From the NCBI GenBank assembly GCA_023853785.1, contig JAJIRX010000287.1, positions 1 through 54,164 of the forward strand: a stretch of DNA of 54,164 nt. The letters are read 5' to 3'. A model generated the notes under the pieces. That model saw only the letters and a list, made by a program, of their open reading frames with translations. It was not told where the DNA came from and made no database searches. Position numbers and translations under genes: made by a program. Shown piece after piece: positions 1 through 10,751 of this stretch. Source of the stretch: Psilocybe azurescens (lineage: Eukaryota; Basidiomycota; Agaricomycetes; Agaricales; Agrocybaceae). Numbering within the stretch: the stretch's first letter is position 1; every line of letters starts with the position of its first letter.

Positions 1-230
1 CCCAAAGAAATCTAGGTGTCTTTAAGCATCTAGAAGACTTTAAAGATGATAAGACACAAAGCACCCTAAGCACCTTTCAACGTAGGAAATGACGTGAACA
101 GTTTATCCAAAGCATTCCAAAGCAACCCAAATATTATTCACAGGCCTCCCAAAGACCTCTCATAGACATCTAAAGCTACTTAGGCATCTCCTGACATCCA
201 CTGAGATGTCTTTTATTTCTCTTCAGGTTC
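1..230. repeat. Degenerate array of CAAAGA/CATCTAAAG-like words
   Basis: Short related words (CCCAAAG, CATCTAGAAG, CATCTAAAGC, CAAAGACCTC) recur irregularly. A similar texture returns at 3400-3535 (CAAAGACCACAAAGATG, CCCAAAGCAGCC). This may be a transposon end cut by the window edge. No coding potential was seen. Confidence 0.35.
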
Positions 231-1340
231 ACTTGAGGCTTAGCATGGTAATGGCATCTTACAGAAATTCAAGTATAGTAAAATGTATATATAATAAGCA
301 AGCTTCTACTATAGTGATATGCTAGTTGATTATACAATCACAGACAGGGAAGAGGATATATAAAATAATGTATAATAGGATAGCTAGAATGTGGGGTAGT
401 CCATCATCGTAATCTAAGATACTATAGCTAATGTTGGCATTGGGCCATTGGATGGGCACAGCAGGTTGAGGAAGGGAGAGGGCAAGTGGTCCATAGACGT
501 CAGGACCAGAGATAGTTGTCTATTACATGAGTTTAGTGAGCAAAAAGTGGGGAAACGATAATCAAAACATACCTGTCAGAATTTAGCACCCTCATTCATT
601 ACTCAAAAGGCGAGATGGTGGGATGAGTGCCACCAAATAAGCACAGGGAAATGGGCAGTGAGTCACTGGATGGCCAAATGAACGTGGCAAATGATACATC
701 ACCGATGCCAGTGCTGGGGAAAAACAGTCCTATGCAACCTGTTATGCACGTTGTAGTTAGTAAAGAGACAGAAGAGGGCTGTGGTATACTCACTTTCAGG
801 ATTTAGCATTTCTATTCATAATGATGAAAGACCAGAACAGTGGTGGCGATTGCGAGGTGTAGGTAGTGGGCATTAGACACACCAGATGACAAAGATGACA
901 GGACTGTGAGCCATCCTCTGTGGTCTGTTGAAAGTATGGTTGTTAGCAAAGAAAAAAGGTGGGAGATGGACTGAACATATCTGTGCAGATGGGCGGCATG
1001 GTGTTTGATGTGAGCTAGTTCATACTCAGTTGCCACTGCATGTGGCATAAGCATGTGGCATGGTACACTGGGGGTCTTGGTTATGGATTAGCAATAGAGG
1101 GTGGTGGGAGCGTAATGGTGTACTTACTGAGGTACTGCCATTATTACGCTACATGGGCACCGTTGCCAGTTCTTGTTACTGTCAGGTGGTGTCAGCTTTA
1201 CTATATAAAAAGGAATGCTGGTGTTAGTAGCATAGTGAGTGTGGGGCAGTGAAAATGGCATCAAACAACATTGGGCATCATTGACAATTATGAGGGGTGA
1301 GGGAATGGTGGTGGTGGTGGTGAACGAAGAACAAAGTTGA
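231..1340. other. No convincing gene; weak ~230-bp internal repetition
   Basis: The stretch is AT-rich with only short open frames. Around 535, 760 and 945 the same loose pattern returns (GTTAGTAAAG or similar, a purine-rich tract, then a TCAG/ATTTAGCA-like motif), suggesting three to four very diverged copies of a unit of about 200-240 bp. I do not recognise the sequence. Confidence 0.3.
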
Positions 1341-1354
1341 ACTTCACAAATCAC

Positions 1355-1671
1355 TAGGCAACAGCATGGGTATTCCCGTATATATCGGCCCTTTTAGCCA
1401 TATTAAATCTTTGCAATACCATACACATGAATCGCGCATTTTTACCCATCAAAAGAGTCTAAAAACAGCCAAATTGGTGGAGAAATGACTGAGATATGGC
1501 CTATTTTAATGCATTGCATACAATTGGCCATAATTCACTCAGTTTTGGCTTAAAAATTACGCTTTTGGACTTGTTTTGAAGGTGACAGGTAGGATAATTT
1601 TTATCCGTAATTTTATCCGCACAATAACCGGCTATTAACCGTACACAATACCCGAACCCGTGCGTTGCCTA
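1355..1671. mobile_element. hAT-like MITE, 317 bp, with 8-bp target duplication
   Basis: The element starts TAGGCAAC and ends GTTGCCTA. It is flanked on both sides by the 8-bp direct repeat CAAATCAC (1347-1354 and 1672-1679). TIRs starting TA(G) plus an 8-bp duplication are typical of hAT elements. It carries no transposase. The interior is about 70% similar to 2039-2352, sharing the CAAAAGAGT(C/T)(C/T)AAAAA(C/T)AGCCAAAT block and the GAAATGACTGAGATA block. Confidence 0.75.
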
Positions 1672-2038
1672 CAAATCACAGAAGTTCAACCTTTCACATG
1701 ATGCATGGGAAAATTTCCCAAAACTTAGTGAAAAATGATGTGACCAAATCTCGAGACCACGTCTACGTAGATTTGGTCACGACCCTATAAAGGAAATGTC
1801 ACAACAAAACACATCCCATCTTGTATAAGTTGTACTAAAGGCAGTGTGAGTTATAGCAACAGTGCTTGGTGAGAAGAATGTGGTAGTACATATCTTTCAG
1901 TTATCCAAGCTCTAAACAAGGATGTGAGAATGTGGTGGGTGGTGGAATGTTGAAAGGAGTTCACTTCACCAGGAATGGCGTAAGTAAACAAAAGCACAAA
2001 TGGAGATGTCATGTGATTTACATTATTTATTTGCTTTC

Positions 2039-2352
2039 AAGGGCAACAGCATGTGTATTCCTGCGTATCGGCCCTATTCTCCGTATCCAGCCCGTGTAAT
2101 ACCATACCCACGATCTGTGCATGTTTACCAATCAAAAGAGTTCAAAAATAGCCAAATCGGGCCAGAAATGACTGAGATACGGCCTATTTTAATACATTGC
2201 ACAAAATTGGCTGTAACTTACTCAGTTTTGGTTCAAAAATTACGTTTTGGGCTCGTTTTGAAGGGACAAACAGAATTTTTTATCTGTAATTGTATCCGCG
2301 CTATGTCCGGCTATCAACCCGTACAGAATACCCGAACCTGTGCCATTGTCTA
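2039..2352. mobile_element. Second copy of the 317-bp hAT-like MITE family
   Basis: It aligns along its length with 1355-1671: start AAGGGCAACAGCATG, shared middle GAAATGACTGAGATACGGCC, end CCATTGTCTA. The flanks TTGCTTTC and GGTTCAAA do not form a clean duplication, so the target site has decayed or the ends are mis-set by a few bases. The 117-residue open frame inside it (2000-2353) is an accident of the repeat. Confidence 0.6.
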
Positions 2353-2504
2353 GGTTCAAATTGAATTTGCCTTTTTGCATATTTTTTCTTACCATGCAGC
2401 TACTATTTTCCTGCAATCACCAGGCCCTGTGCCCCCGTCTTATTCCATTATATTTTAAATATCATGTTGTAGATGTAGTCTATTAAATTAGCTATGTACT
2501 TATC

Positions 2505-3348
2505 TAAGGAATGGCGCATTTTTGAACCCGTGCGGGTTATGGGTAACGGTACACGGGTACGGGTACGGGTAACGATTTTCGTACGCGTGAGATTTCAAAC
2601 GAGCTCTAGAACGTCCCAAGCGGTTGAGAATTGAGTGAGATAGAAAGGAAGCCGTGAAATTCACTATTTCTGATCTATCTCCCTCATTTTTCAACCGTTC
2701 AGGTTATTTTGGGCTTGTTTTGACTAGGGATGCACACCGTACCGTGCCAGTATGGCCGTAAAACGGTTGGGTTACGGGATACGGGATACGGGCTACCCGT
2801 ATACCGTTGCCGTACCAATTTTACCTCAACGGGACGGTATGGGTACCAATATGGCCGAAAACAGTGTATACGGTAGGGATGCAGACATATAATTAATTAG
2901 TACATAAAATCGGCACAATTAGTAGATCAAAGTGCAAAATATCCACCACCTTAACTTTGGGACAAGAAAATAGAGATTTACTATGTGTATACTTTGTTAA
3001 TGTGTAGACTTGTTGAAGACTTAGTTATCAGTCCCGTTCAAATCGACTTCAGTGCCTGTGATGTACATAGGATAAAAATAGATTACAATGATGGCCGGTA
3101 TACAGCCCGTCTTCATACGGTGCTTTATGGGTATCCTCTGTACCATCGGCCATACCGTAAAAATATAATTTTGCAGCCAATGGGACGGGTTCGGTGACCG
3201 TATGTATGGCACCCGTAAAGCCGTCAATACGGTGACGGTGTGCATCCCTAGTTTTGACAGGTAAACCCGCCCGGATTGCGGGTAGGGCTTACCAAGGGTA
3301 TGGGTACAGGTATAGCGAGATTCCGCAGGTTACCTGTGCCATTCCCTA
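2505..3348. mobile_element. hAT-like MITE interrupted by another MITE
   Basis: The left end TAAGGAATGGCGCA and right end TGTGCCATTCCCTA are inverted matches. Perfect 8-bp flanks TACTTATC lie at 2497-2504 and 3349-3356. Removing the nested element (2725-3250 plus one copy of its target site) leaves about 310 bp, the same size as the MITEs at 1355 and 2039. The ends are rich in GGGTACGGG-type words. Confidence 0.75.
2725..3250. mobile_element. Nested hAT-like MITE, 526 bp
   Basis: The TIRs are TAGGGATGCACACCGT at the left and ACGGTGTGCATCCCTA at the right. The 8-bp target duplication GTTTTGAC is perfect (2717-2724 and 3251-3258). The start TAGGGATG is close to the general hAT TIR start. Both ends carry repeated CCGTA/TACGG words. 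It was inserted after the host MITE at 2505-3348. Confidence 0.85.
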
Positions 3349-3579
3349 TACTTATCTAAGATTTAATAATGCTATGCTCAGAAATTTCAAGAATGCTTTG
3401 TGGTAATTTAGAATTTTTAGAAGACTCATAGAGAGCTTCAGAGAAATTTGAAATCTTGCAAAGACTGCTGAAAGCTTTGAGGAATCAGACTATTTCCAAA
3501 GACCACAAAGATGTCCCAAAGCAGCCTAGAGTGATAAATGTGCTTTATAAAGGTTGTAATTACCTAAGACATTCTCAGG

Positions 3580-4431
3580 GCAAATCCCTTTTTCCTGATG
3601 TCCTCGTCGTAGCCACCCTTGCCCTTGCCCTTGCCCTCGTCCTTGTTGGTCGTCCTTGCCTATGTCCGGGGCCCTTGCCTACGTCCTACGTCCGGGTCCT
3701 TGTCGTGCGTGTTCATGGGTTGTCCTCGTCCAGATCCTCGTTGTTGCTGTCGTTGTCATTGTCATTGGCGTGGCCGTCAAGGTCGTCGTCATCCTCTGTC
3801 CACGTCGGGTTGGCTGTTGCCTGGCTCCGACCGATGAGGTGGTGGTGGTGGTAGTCGGAAGAAGGGTGGGGTCTGAGTCGGACGTGTTCATTTGATCATT
3901 GTCGTGCCAATCGGCCAATGCCGGGCAACGTGTGCACATCACATGCGCCTGTGAAATTCTTACCCGCGGACTGAACAAAATGCAAAATTTTATTTATAGG
4001 GAGGCGTTGCTCCCCAATATATTTAAACATTGTCTCAATTAATTGTTATTGTGTAGTATCAACTTTATGTTATTTTTGCAATTGATATTAATATTAATAA
4101 CTAATGATTATACTTCGGATATTGTGTTAATTATTGCATCCAGTGGAGTCCAGTGGAGTCCACTGGACTGTGCTAATAAACATATTATTTGTTGTTATTC
4201 AGTGAATATTTAAGCCCCAGTCCACTGGACTCCAGTGGACTCCAGTGAACTTGACTGGACTCTCAATCCACTGGACTGAGACTGGACTGAAAATTTGGCA
4301 GGAGTCCAGTGTGAGTCCAGTGGACTCCAGTGGACTGCAGTCCAGTCGATTCCAGTGGACTACACAATCTGTGAGCCAGTTTGGCTGGACAGAGAGTCCA
4401 TATGGATTGTGTGGAGGAAAGGAAAGACCTC
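3580..4431 (-). mobile_element. Truncated copy of the GTCCAGTGGA-word element
   Basis: Read on the minus strand, 4431 down to about 3900 matches 49109-49620: GAGGTCTTTCC end, GTCCAGTGGA array (about 4137-4405), the AT-rich block around TTAATATTAATA, GTCCGCGG(G)TAAGAATTT and the segment CACATGTGATGTGCAC(A/G). The GC-rich section 3600-3900 corresponds in position to the internal GC-rich part of the other copy, but the sequence has diverged. The second word array and terminus are absent, so it is truncated on its low-coordinate side. Confidence 0.7.
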
Positions 4432-4649
4432 CCGGTGACATCCATTGTCCACCAATGTCCAGCCATCATACCTCTGTTGACCACTGGATGTCATAGATGA
4501 TTAGTGGACAAGATCACATATCAACATCAACCAGCAGTGGTGAATGGTGGCCTACAGTGACTGACATTAGTCAACACTGTGCATCAGGAAAAAGAAAAAT
4601 GCCCAGTAGAATGTCACTTAAGCTATGTAGCACTGGTAGAAATTGGCCT

Positions 4650-4895
4650 TTGCAGTAGCTCCAGTAGCTCCAGTAGCACTCAGTAGTTCTGGTGCATATC
4701 TACATAGAGCCCAGTAGCCCTGGCACAGATCTACTGGTACTTAGTAGCTCACACTCTGAGCTCCAGTAGCTCTAGTAGCACTCAGTAGTCCTGATGCACA
4801 TCTACATAGAGCCCAGTAGCTCTGGCACAGGTCTACTGAGTACTCAGTAGCTCACACTCAGAGCTACATAGCTCCTGTAGCTCTATGTAGACTCT
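4650..4895. repeat. AGTAGCTCC-word array with a ~102-bp tandem duplication
   Basis: Words such as AGTAGCTCC, CAGTAGCACTCAGTAG and GCCCAGTAGC recur throughout. A block of about 102 bp (around 4658-4758) is repeated directly at about 4760-4862, including the shared string ATCTACATAGAGCCCAGTAG. It is probably a transposon end. No partner end could be fixed. Confidence 0.65.
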
Positions 4896-5712
4896 AGTCA
4901 ATATTACCAACCCTATATAACTCATAGTCTATGCTACCAATACACAGTATTTCCACATGAGTGTTGTATAGGCTACATAGATTATGCAATAAACAATTTC
5001 AGCTTAGTAGGGTTACATAGTGATAGTTTTTACTTTCAATTAAATCTTACATAATCTTATTTCAAATTATTCATACCTACCTCAAAGAATAGTTCAACCA
5101 AAATTTCACACATGACACACACAATTTAATAAGAAACAAGAGCAAGCAATATATGGCTTTGAAAAGTTATAGATTCAATATAAAAAAATTGGAGTCATGA
5201 TGGAAATGTATATACTGTGGCACAATAGGGTGAGATAAAAACATATATAATGATATTGAATCATTGTCAAGTGAAAGTCCTCATGTGTCATGCACAGGCC
5301 CAGTCAACAAGAATGGAAGGCAGCATCCTGTGTACAAAATTGACAGATAATGAACTCCTCTGCCTTGTTGAACACATTTTTCTTCAACTTCTGTAGAAGG
5401 GTTAATTGCAAAGCTTTGATTTCCACCCACCACTGTCAGAGGTTGGAAAGACCTCTTACAAATATGCTCAATATGCTTTATAAACCATTCTTCACTGTTC
5501 TCAGTCCATTTAATCCATGAGCAGCCACTGCCCATAAAGGCCTACACAGCAGGCAGAGAGAACCATGATTTAAGGCACATCTGAGAAGGTTGGTCTGGAA
5601 AAAAAGTTAGTTACAAACTATAAGATATAACCATGATAAATTATTGGCCAGTTTGAAGAAGGTTTTACACTGCCCCACATGTACCAAGCAGAAAATATAC
5701 TGACCTAATATA
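4896..5712. other. No gene identified; AT-rich
   Basis: Only short open frames occur here. The longest is on the minus strand at 5281-5535 (84 residues, containing a WIKWTENSEEWF string). It has no family resemblance I recognise and no clear splice context. Confidence 0.3.
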
Positions 5713-5960
5713 CTGACCTAATATTCACATAATGATTTAATTAAAGACACATTGCCCTTGATTTTCTGATTATTTTGATATATAATATGTGGGTATAGCT
5801 TGAGAGGAAGTGCCAGGATATATTATTGGTGTTGAAAACAAGGGTATATAATTCATTAAATGTGGTGGATAGCACAAGCAGTGATGGTGCACTTGGTAGA
5901 GCATGTGTAGAATTATTATGTGTAAAGCTGTTGGTTCAATTCCTGTTGAGTGTATTTTAT
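5713..5960 (+). repeat. Dispersed repeat ending in a tRNA-like segment (copy A)
   Basis: The block matches 35044-35290, including GATATATAATATGTGGGTAT and the end GTTGGTTCAATTCCTGTTGA. Near its end are an A-box-like TGGTGCACTTGG (5885-5896) and a B-box-like GGTTCAATTCC (5933-5943) at tRNA spacing, with a D-stem-like GTGC/GCAT pair. The 7-bp acceptor stem does not pair, so it is not a functional tRNA. It looks like a tRNA-derived SINE-type repeat. Confidence 0.6.
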
Positions 5961-6059
5961 CATGTGACTTTAATGTATTAGTGTTCTCTTGTGAACTGAG
6001 TATATATATTCTGAGCAATTCTGACTAGATTTCAATTGGGACCAACTTGGAAAATTTCT

Positions 6060-6545
6060 GATAAAACTAGGAAGTAACAACCAGTACCTGTGGGACAGTG
6101 TAAATACTGCAGATATATATAGACACAAGTGGCAGATATGTAGCCACCCACAGTATTTTGGTAGTTATGTGTGATGGCTACCAAAGCTGTATAGTGACAT
6201 ATGACAGTTACTGGGGCCATGTAGCCACACACAGAATCTACTGGTGCTACTGGGACTACAGTAGCTGTCACATGTGACTACCAGGTGCTACAGCAAAGGG
6301 GGATGTGCAATCCAGCTACCAGTTCTACTGGGGCTACATAGCACTACTGCAGGTATTTTTTTCCCTGATGTGGGCCACATTCTGCAACTATTATCCATTG
6401 GGTCATGCTGATATACACTGTATATATATAAACAGTACTGTAGTATAGTATCTTCCAATGGTAACCAGTGGTAGTTCCCATTCTGCACTGGGGTACACTG
6501 TACATTGCTGATGAACTGGGACCATTATACAATGGCTGTGCCACT
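6060..6545. repeat. CTACTGGGGCTAC-word array
   Basis: Words of the type GTAGCC, CTACTGG(G)GCTAC, CTACAGTAGC and GCTACCAG occur in both orientations and can pair with each other. The array starts about 100 bp after the tRNA-like segment at 5885-5943. It looks like another transposon end; its partner could not be fixed. Confidence 0.5.
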
Positions 6546-7089
6546 CATGAGAAAAGTTGAAAATTTGACTCCTTGAACATTTGTAGGTGGCTCCATAGAT
6601 TAGCTAGCTCATATTGTGTCTCAATAATAATTTTGCTTGGGTCATGGGGGTATTTAAAGCATACCTCCTTTTTTAAGAATAATTGGGTGGCTCCTGCAGG
6701 TTGTATGGTAGCTTCTCCAGTTTGGTGGCTGTGCTGGTCATTGGAGATTTGAACTAGTTGATAATTGACACCTCGTTAGTCCATTTGCAAGCTTTGAAAG
6801 ACCTAGTAAGCCAGTATAAGCCTATTATAATATTTTTTCTAGTATTTATTCCAGATCACCCATGAGTTTTAAATGATATTAGCCTAGAAATTATCATAAT
6901 TTAGAGGATAGATCAAGTGGCTGTACATCTACTGTATGATCTAATTATAGGCACCTGTTGATACAGTGAGTTGTGCTGAGCAAATGAGTTCATAAATGCA
7001 TACCTGGTAGTCTATTAGTCCCAGAAATTATTAGGAAGCATCAGTTTCTTTTTTAATCCTACTCTCAACGTCTTCCTTGAACAAAAGCA
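6546..7089. other. No gene identified; AT-rich
   Basis: No coding or structured signal was found here. It precedes the 3' end of the minus-strand KDZ remnant. Confidence 0.3.
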
Positions 7090-7863
7090 TTAAAAAAGCA
7101 TGAAAACATCGAAGTTCACAGCAGACATTTGAGTGAGCTGTGATTCAAATCCATCAAGCCAGGAGTTAAGTTGCTCTGCAGTTTCAGTATTAAAGGCTCT
7201 TGTGAGATGTTGCTGCCCATTTGCATCAGTTTCAGTCACAACCAGGTTGAGAACCGTTTGTAGGTGCAGGATTACACCATAGTCTACACAAGACATCAGT
7301 AGCACGATGTCCAATGTAGTGCCAGGCATCCACAATAAATTTTGTGGATTTTAACCAAGGGTTAGCAGGGTTCTGGGTGACAATGTGGCGCAGAAGGTCA
7401 CATGCATCATCATAAGCAACAAAACTTGGTCGGAGCGCATCATTACCTTCCCATACTCTGTCTAACATTTCCAATACCTGTGGTGCACTTTCTGATCGAT
7501 AGAATTTACCCCATCCAATGGGAATTCCACAGGCCCACTGAATGGTTTCAATACAATAGACAGATTGTGCCCGAAAGGTATGCACTGCTCCAATGCCTCT
7601 CGGAAATGCTGAATAGGAAAATGCTCAGCACGGTCAGCAAGACCACTCTGTGTGAGACAGTCAGTGAATTCTACTCGAGTACAAAATTCTGTTGGCGGTT
7701 GCGAATAGCTTTCTGATGCTCCAATTTGTCTTCTAATATAACAATGGCAATCAAAGATCAGAGGTGAAAAGACCAGAAAGTACAAATTCGCGTCAAGTAA
7801 CGATGTTCTGACATTGCAAGTCCCAGCAGAGATAGACTTGACCAAAGGTCTAACTTTCTCCAA
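7090..7863 (-). pseudogene. KDZ-superfamily transposase remnant
   Basis: Three overlapping minus-strand frames together resemble the catalytic part of fungal KDZ (Kyakuja-Dileera-Zisupton) transposases. In order they give YCIETIQWACGIPIGWGKFY, the hallmark (V)AYDDACDLLRHI with its acidic pair near 7440-7410, then TKFIVDAWHYIGH, and, in another frame, NTETAEQLNSWLDGFESQL near 7190-7130. In the family these correspond to the YDNACxLHRY region, the RFxxDxFHWxGH region and the NTExAEQxxSWxxxY end. At least two frame changes break it, and the amino-terminal cysteine clusters were not found. Known: KDZ elements make 8-bp target duplications and have subterminal repeats. Inference: it could be a relic of an element that moved the word-array elements in this window. 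Confidence 0.7.
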
Positions 7864-8901
7864 CCATCAAATTCCACCGTCTTTGGTCCAGGGCAATCCT
7901 ACAGCGCTTGGAGAACCTGAACTAGTCTGTTCTGAGCTGAGTGTGTTCATGGAATTTTCCTTGCTATGGAAATTACCACGCTTCAGTGTCCACAGTTTGA
8001 AAAGAAAACTGGCCGGGTCTTTGTACTCTATATCGTCTTCTCTTGGCCAATGGGGGGGGGGGGGGGAAGAGCTTGTCAATGTGCTTTCGCGGCGTCTATT
8101 GGCTGGATTACGGCACCGGGCTGTAGAAAGTGATTGAGGATGTCGAAGACCTTTGGTTAATTACCCATGGCTCATCGCCATCCGAACTTGGAGGGGGGGC
8201 CGAACTTTAGAGGGGTCGAGTCAGCCATGATGGGGGTAGTGAGGATGAAAGTTGGACAGCTGTACATTACAGAACTCTTGCTGATCGGGATTATATATAT
8301 GATCATGTTCCATGAAAGGCTGTGCCACTTTCAAAATACACATCGGGAGACCAAATTGGCATTCAATGTTCTCGTGTCTCAACGACAGATGCGGAAAGAC
8401 TCATAAAAAGAAAGGGTGTTAAGTAGTATTAAATTTCATCCCATTAACAAGTTGGATAAGTGCCGTCAAATAACGACTCCATTGCACCTCCTGCAATCTG
8501 GGCTCGCCTTGTGTCAATGTTTTTCTGAGACTGCATTTTGGCATAACACTTTGACATGCTCTTGCATGACTTCCCAGAGAACACGGGTCGCCGTTCAGCC
8601 GGTGTGCTGTAGAGTCGCCTTACACCTTATGGGTGCTCATTGCCAAAGACTTGCAACGACGCAAAGCACTTTCGTCTCTCCATTCCGCTAATAGGACTGT
8701 CTTCAAACCAATAAAATCAACGCATTTAGCATCTTATTATTAACCGGCGTCCTTAGCTCTTAATATCCAATAATAAAAGCCATGCTGCTCATTAAGCACT
8801 TCTTTCTTACTTTTCTGATGTCTCTTGTTTTATGTGCACCGCTCGAGGCACGTGACCATACAAGGCCTTCCTAAGATTTCATCCTCGTTAAAGAGGGCAA
8901 C
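7864..8901. other. No convincing gene; contains a run of 15 G
   Basis: A run of 15 G lies at about 8052-8066. Other open frames (for example 8167-8406 and 8416-8691 on the plus strand) lack recognisable domains or splice support. The stretch marks the change from AT-rich repeats to a GC-normal island. Confidence 0.3.
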
Positions 8902-9117
8902 TCATGAATTTCCCTTAAACAGATCCATGAATTCAAGGACACTGCTGCAAAAGGCACGGCGGCTCTTCGTTTTAGCAGAATCAAGGCGGAAAGGACTGTC
9001 CACTCTGCGTCTCTGAAGCATCAGAGAGGTGGTGATACACTCAGCAGCTACCCACATCAGTTCCACAACGATGGGGTACTCCATTGGCCAAATAGCAGAA
9101 ATCTCTAACCAGGCCAC
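8902..9117 (-). pseudogene. Membrane-protein-type exon fragment, related to 53080-53310
   Basis: A 71-residue frame ends at a stop at 8902. It contains EYPIVVELMWVAAE and later an RRRRVDS-like basic stretch. The same DNA pattern (GTGGGTAGC(T/C)GCTGAG and GAAATTCATGAGTT) is found on the plus strand at 53139-53310, so the two are homologous. I do not recognise the family. It may be a 3' exon of the gene whose remains lie just upstream. Confidence 0.4.
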
Positions 9118-9120
9118 ATA

Positions 9121-9690
9121 TTACTTGAATTTCCAGTATTCGAGGACGGACATCTGCGCAACGCTCATGCCAAGCCAAAACATAACCCTGGACCTACCCG
9201 TGTAATCTACATGTCTCCTGGAAAAGACTTCTGATACTTCCCTCAACCTTGCTGCATGATCGGCAATATCTGGGTTGGGCAGAATTGAACAAACAGTTCG
9301 AATGTCATATGCTGCGGGGATGTCGGGCATAAGCCTCGACCCAGCACACGGTGTACCCCAGTTCGCAAACCCTAGGCACCAAACAGGAAGTTTTTTTGCA
9401 GAAGAGAGAAAATGCAACTCAATGTGAAAGGGAAGATAGTACGACACGGGATGAGGAAACTCTGCCCGCCAGCATAAGTGGGATGTAAATTCTTTGTATT
9501 TGTAACGAGGTATAAGCTGAGAATAAAGCGGGCCCATACACAGTACCTCCCCATAAATTCTGATAAATGCCCCCATACCACCAGCGTGTTAAAGTTACAT
9601 AATAAAATGGTAGAGAGTGTCGCGTTTTGACATCCGCAGGAACACGGGCACAAACAATTCACGTCGAGTCCGCAATTAACAACAGGTAGC
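9121..9690 (-). pseudogene. Remnant of a fungal multi-pass membrane protein gene (CSILPNPDIA motif)
   Basis: A minus-strand frame carries YDIRTVCSILPNPDIA near 9310-9265. A related IC-SILPNPDIAG motif opens the membrane region of a large agaricomycete family of multi-pass proteins. Upstream in another frame is a cysteine-rich, secretory-looking stretch (MLLPVVNCGLDVNCLCPCSC, about 9693-9634). After the motif the expected GxGVRxAIY continuation is absent, and the frame runs on to a stop at 9121 with unrelated sequence. It is therefore broken or chimeric. The family link rests on recall of the motif only. Confidence 0.4.
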
Positions 9691-9877
9691 AGCATGATCA
9701 CAAAGGGGAGGACATCACACCGGCCTGGAGCCAACGACGGCGGCGTTGAACTATGTGGGTGACCTGCTGATCACAATAAAACTAAAACGACGACTTGAGT
9801 GTACTGCAGCAGTAGAATTCTGCTCTGTCCTCAGAAATAGTGTTCAGTACGGCATGCAGCGTCACGCTATAGAGGCT

Positions 9878-10751
9878 CTACAGCTCACTCACACACTGTT
9901 TGTGCCCCGGGCTGGATGATTCAGACGCCGGTTGGGCAGGTACGCTATCGTTGATGACATGTTGGGTAAAGTGTGAATCAATGAATATAAGGTCGTGAGC
10001 GTATTGGAACATATCTAACAGACTTTGAGATCCAGATATTATACGGAAATGATCGCAACAAACATACGAGCAGTTCCAGATGAGTCCTGGGTTTGTAAGG
10101 AAAGTCCAGAGTGCGACGATGTGCGTGGTCCGACACGTACACTCACGATATTCTCGAAAACGTTGATGTTCTGATGTATAGCATCGATGTTGACCGTTTC
10201 TGCACCGGAGTCGAGAGCTTTACAAAGGTCTAAAAGGGACCTGATATCATTGATCAGCTGTAAAGCGGGGGAAAATAGGAACGAATTACTTTCTGTACGA
10301 TGCAAGCGAAGAGCATATTTCCAGCAGTATAACCAGCGAGAGTGATTCAATCCTCTTCCACGACAACTCCAGTCTTCTGCCGATTAAAATTAGATCTGCA
10401 TTATCGCACTGTGCAATGGGGTTTATAGCAATTATTTATGTGAAGACGATGATGGGCAGTAAAATAGACACCCACCGTCATAACGCACGATGCTATGACC
10501 TGGATTGTCTCTCTAATGTCAACTAACAGCTGAATGAGGAGAAGGAAATCATAATGATTGTCGCTGTCAGGAGGTAGGGTAGAAGGATTGTCCTTATCCG
10601 GAGGGATCCCGCAGGCCTTTCGTCTTTGCATGATGAAGGGGCACTGGGGAAGTTGTTGAAGTCGGTCAGACAAGGGTACACTCGTTATATATCTTCTCGT
10701 AAGATGGGTATCAGAACCAGATATAGCTGTACTCGGATGAGGCGGTGGCAA
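9878..10751 (-). CDS. Possible multi-exon hypothetical gene
   Basis: A run of open segments with usable splice sites lies on the minus strand. The first is an exon-like stretch with an in-frame ATG at 10631, containing DFLLLIQLLVDIRETIQ. The second runs from an acceptor at about 10260 through INDIRSLLDLCKALDSGAE to a GTGAGT donor at about 10141. The third is a short 3' segment ending near 9880. The protein would be helix-rich and acidic. I do not recognise a family. The segment between 10500 and 10260 gives conflicting frames, and there is no ATG at the 5' limit of the open frame, so start and exon set are unsure. Confidence 0.3.

Noticed and set aside
2000..2353. 117-codon frame as a gene
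   Set aside because: It coincides with a MITE copy and is broken in the sister copy at 1355-1671.
5885..5960. Functional tRNA gene
   Set aside because: The D arm can pair but the acceptor stem cannot; the segment is part of a repeat also found at 35 kb.
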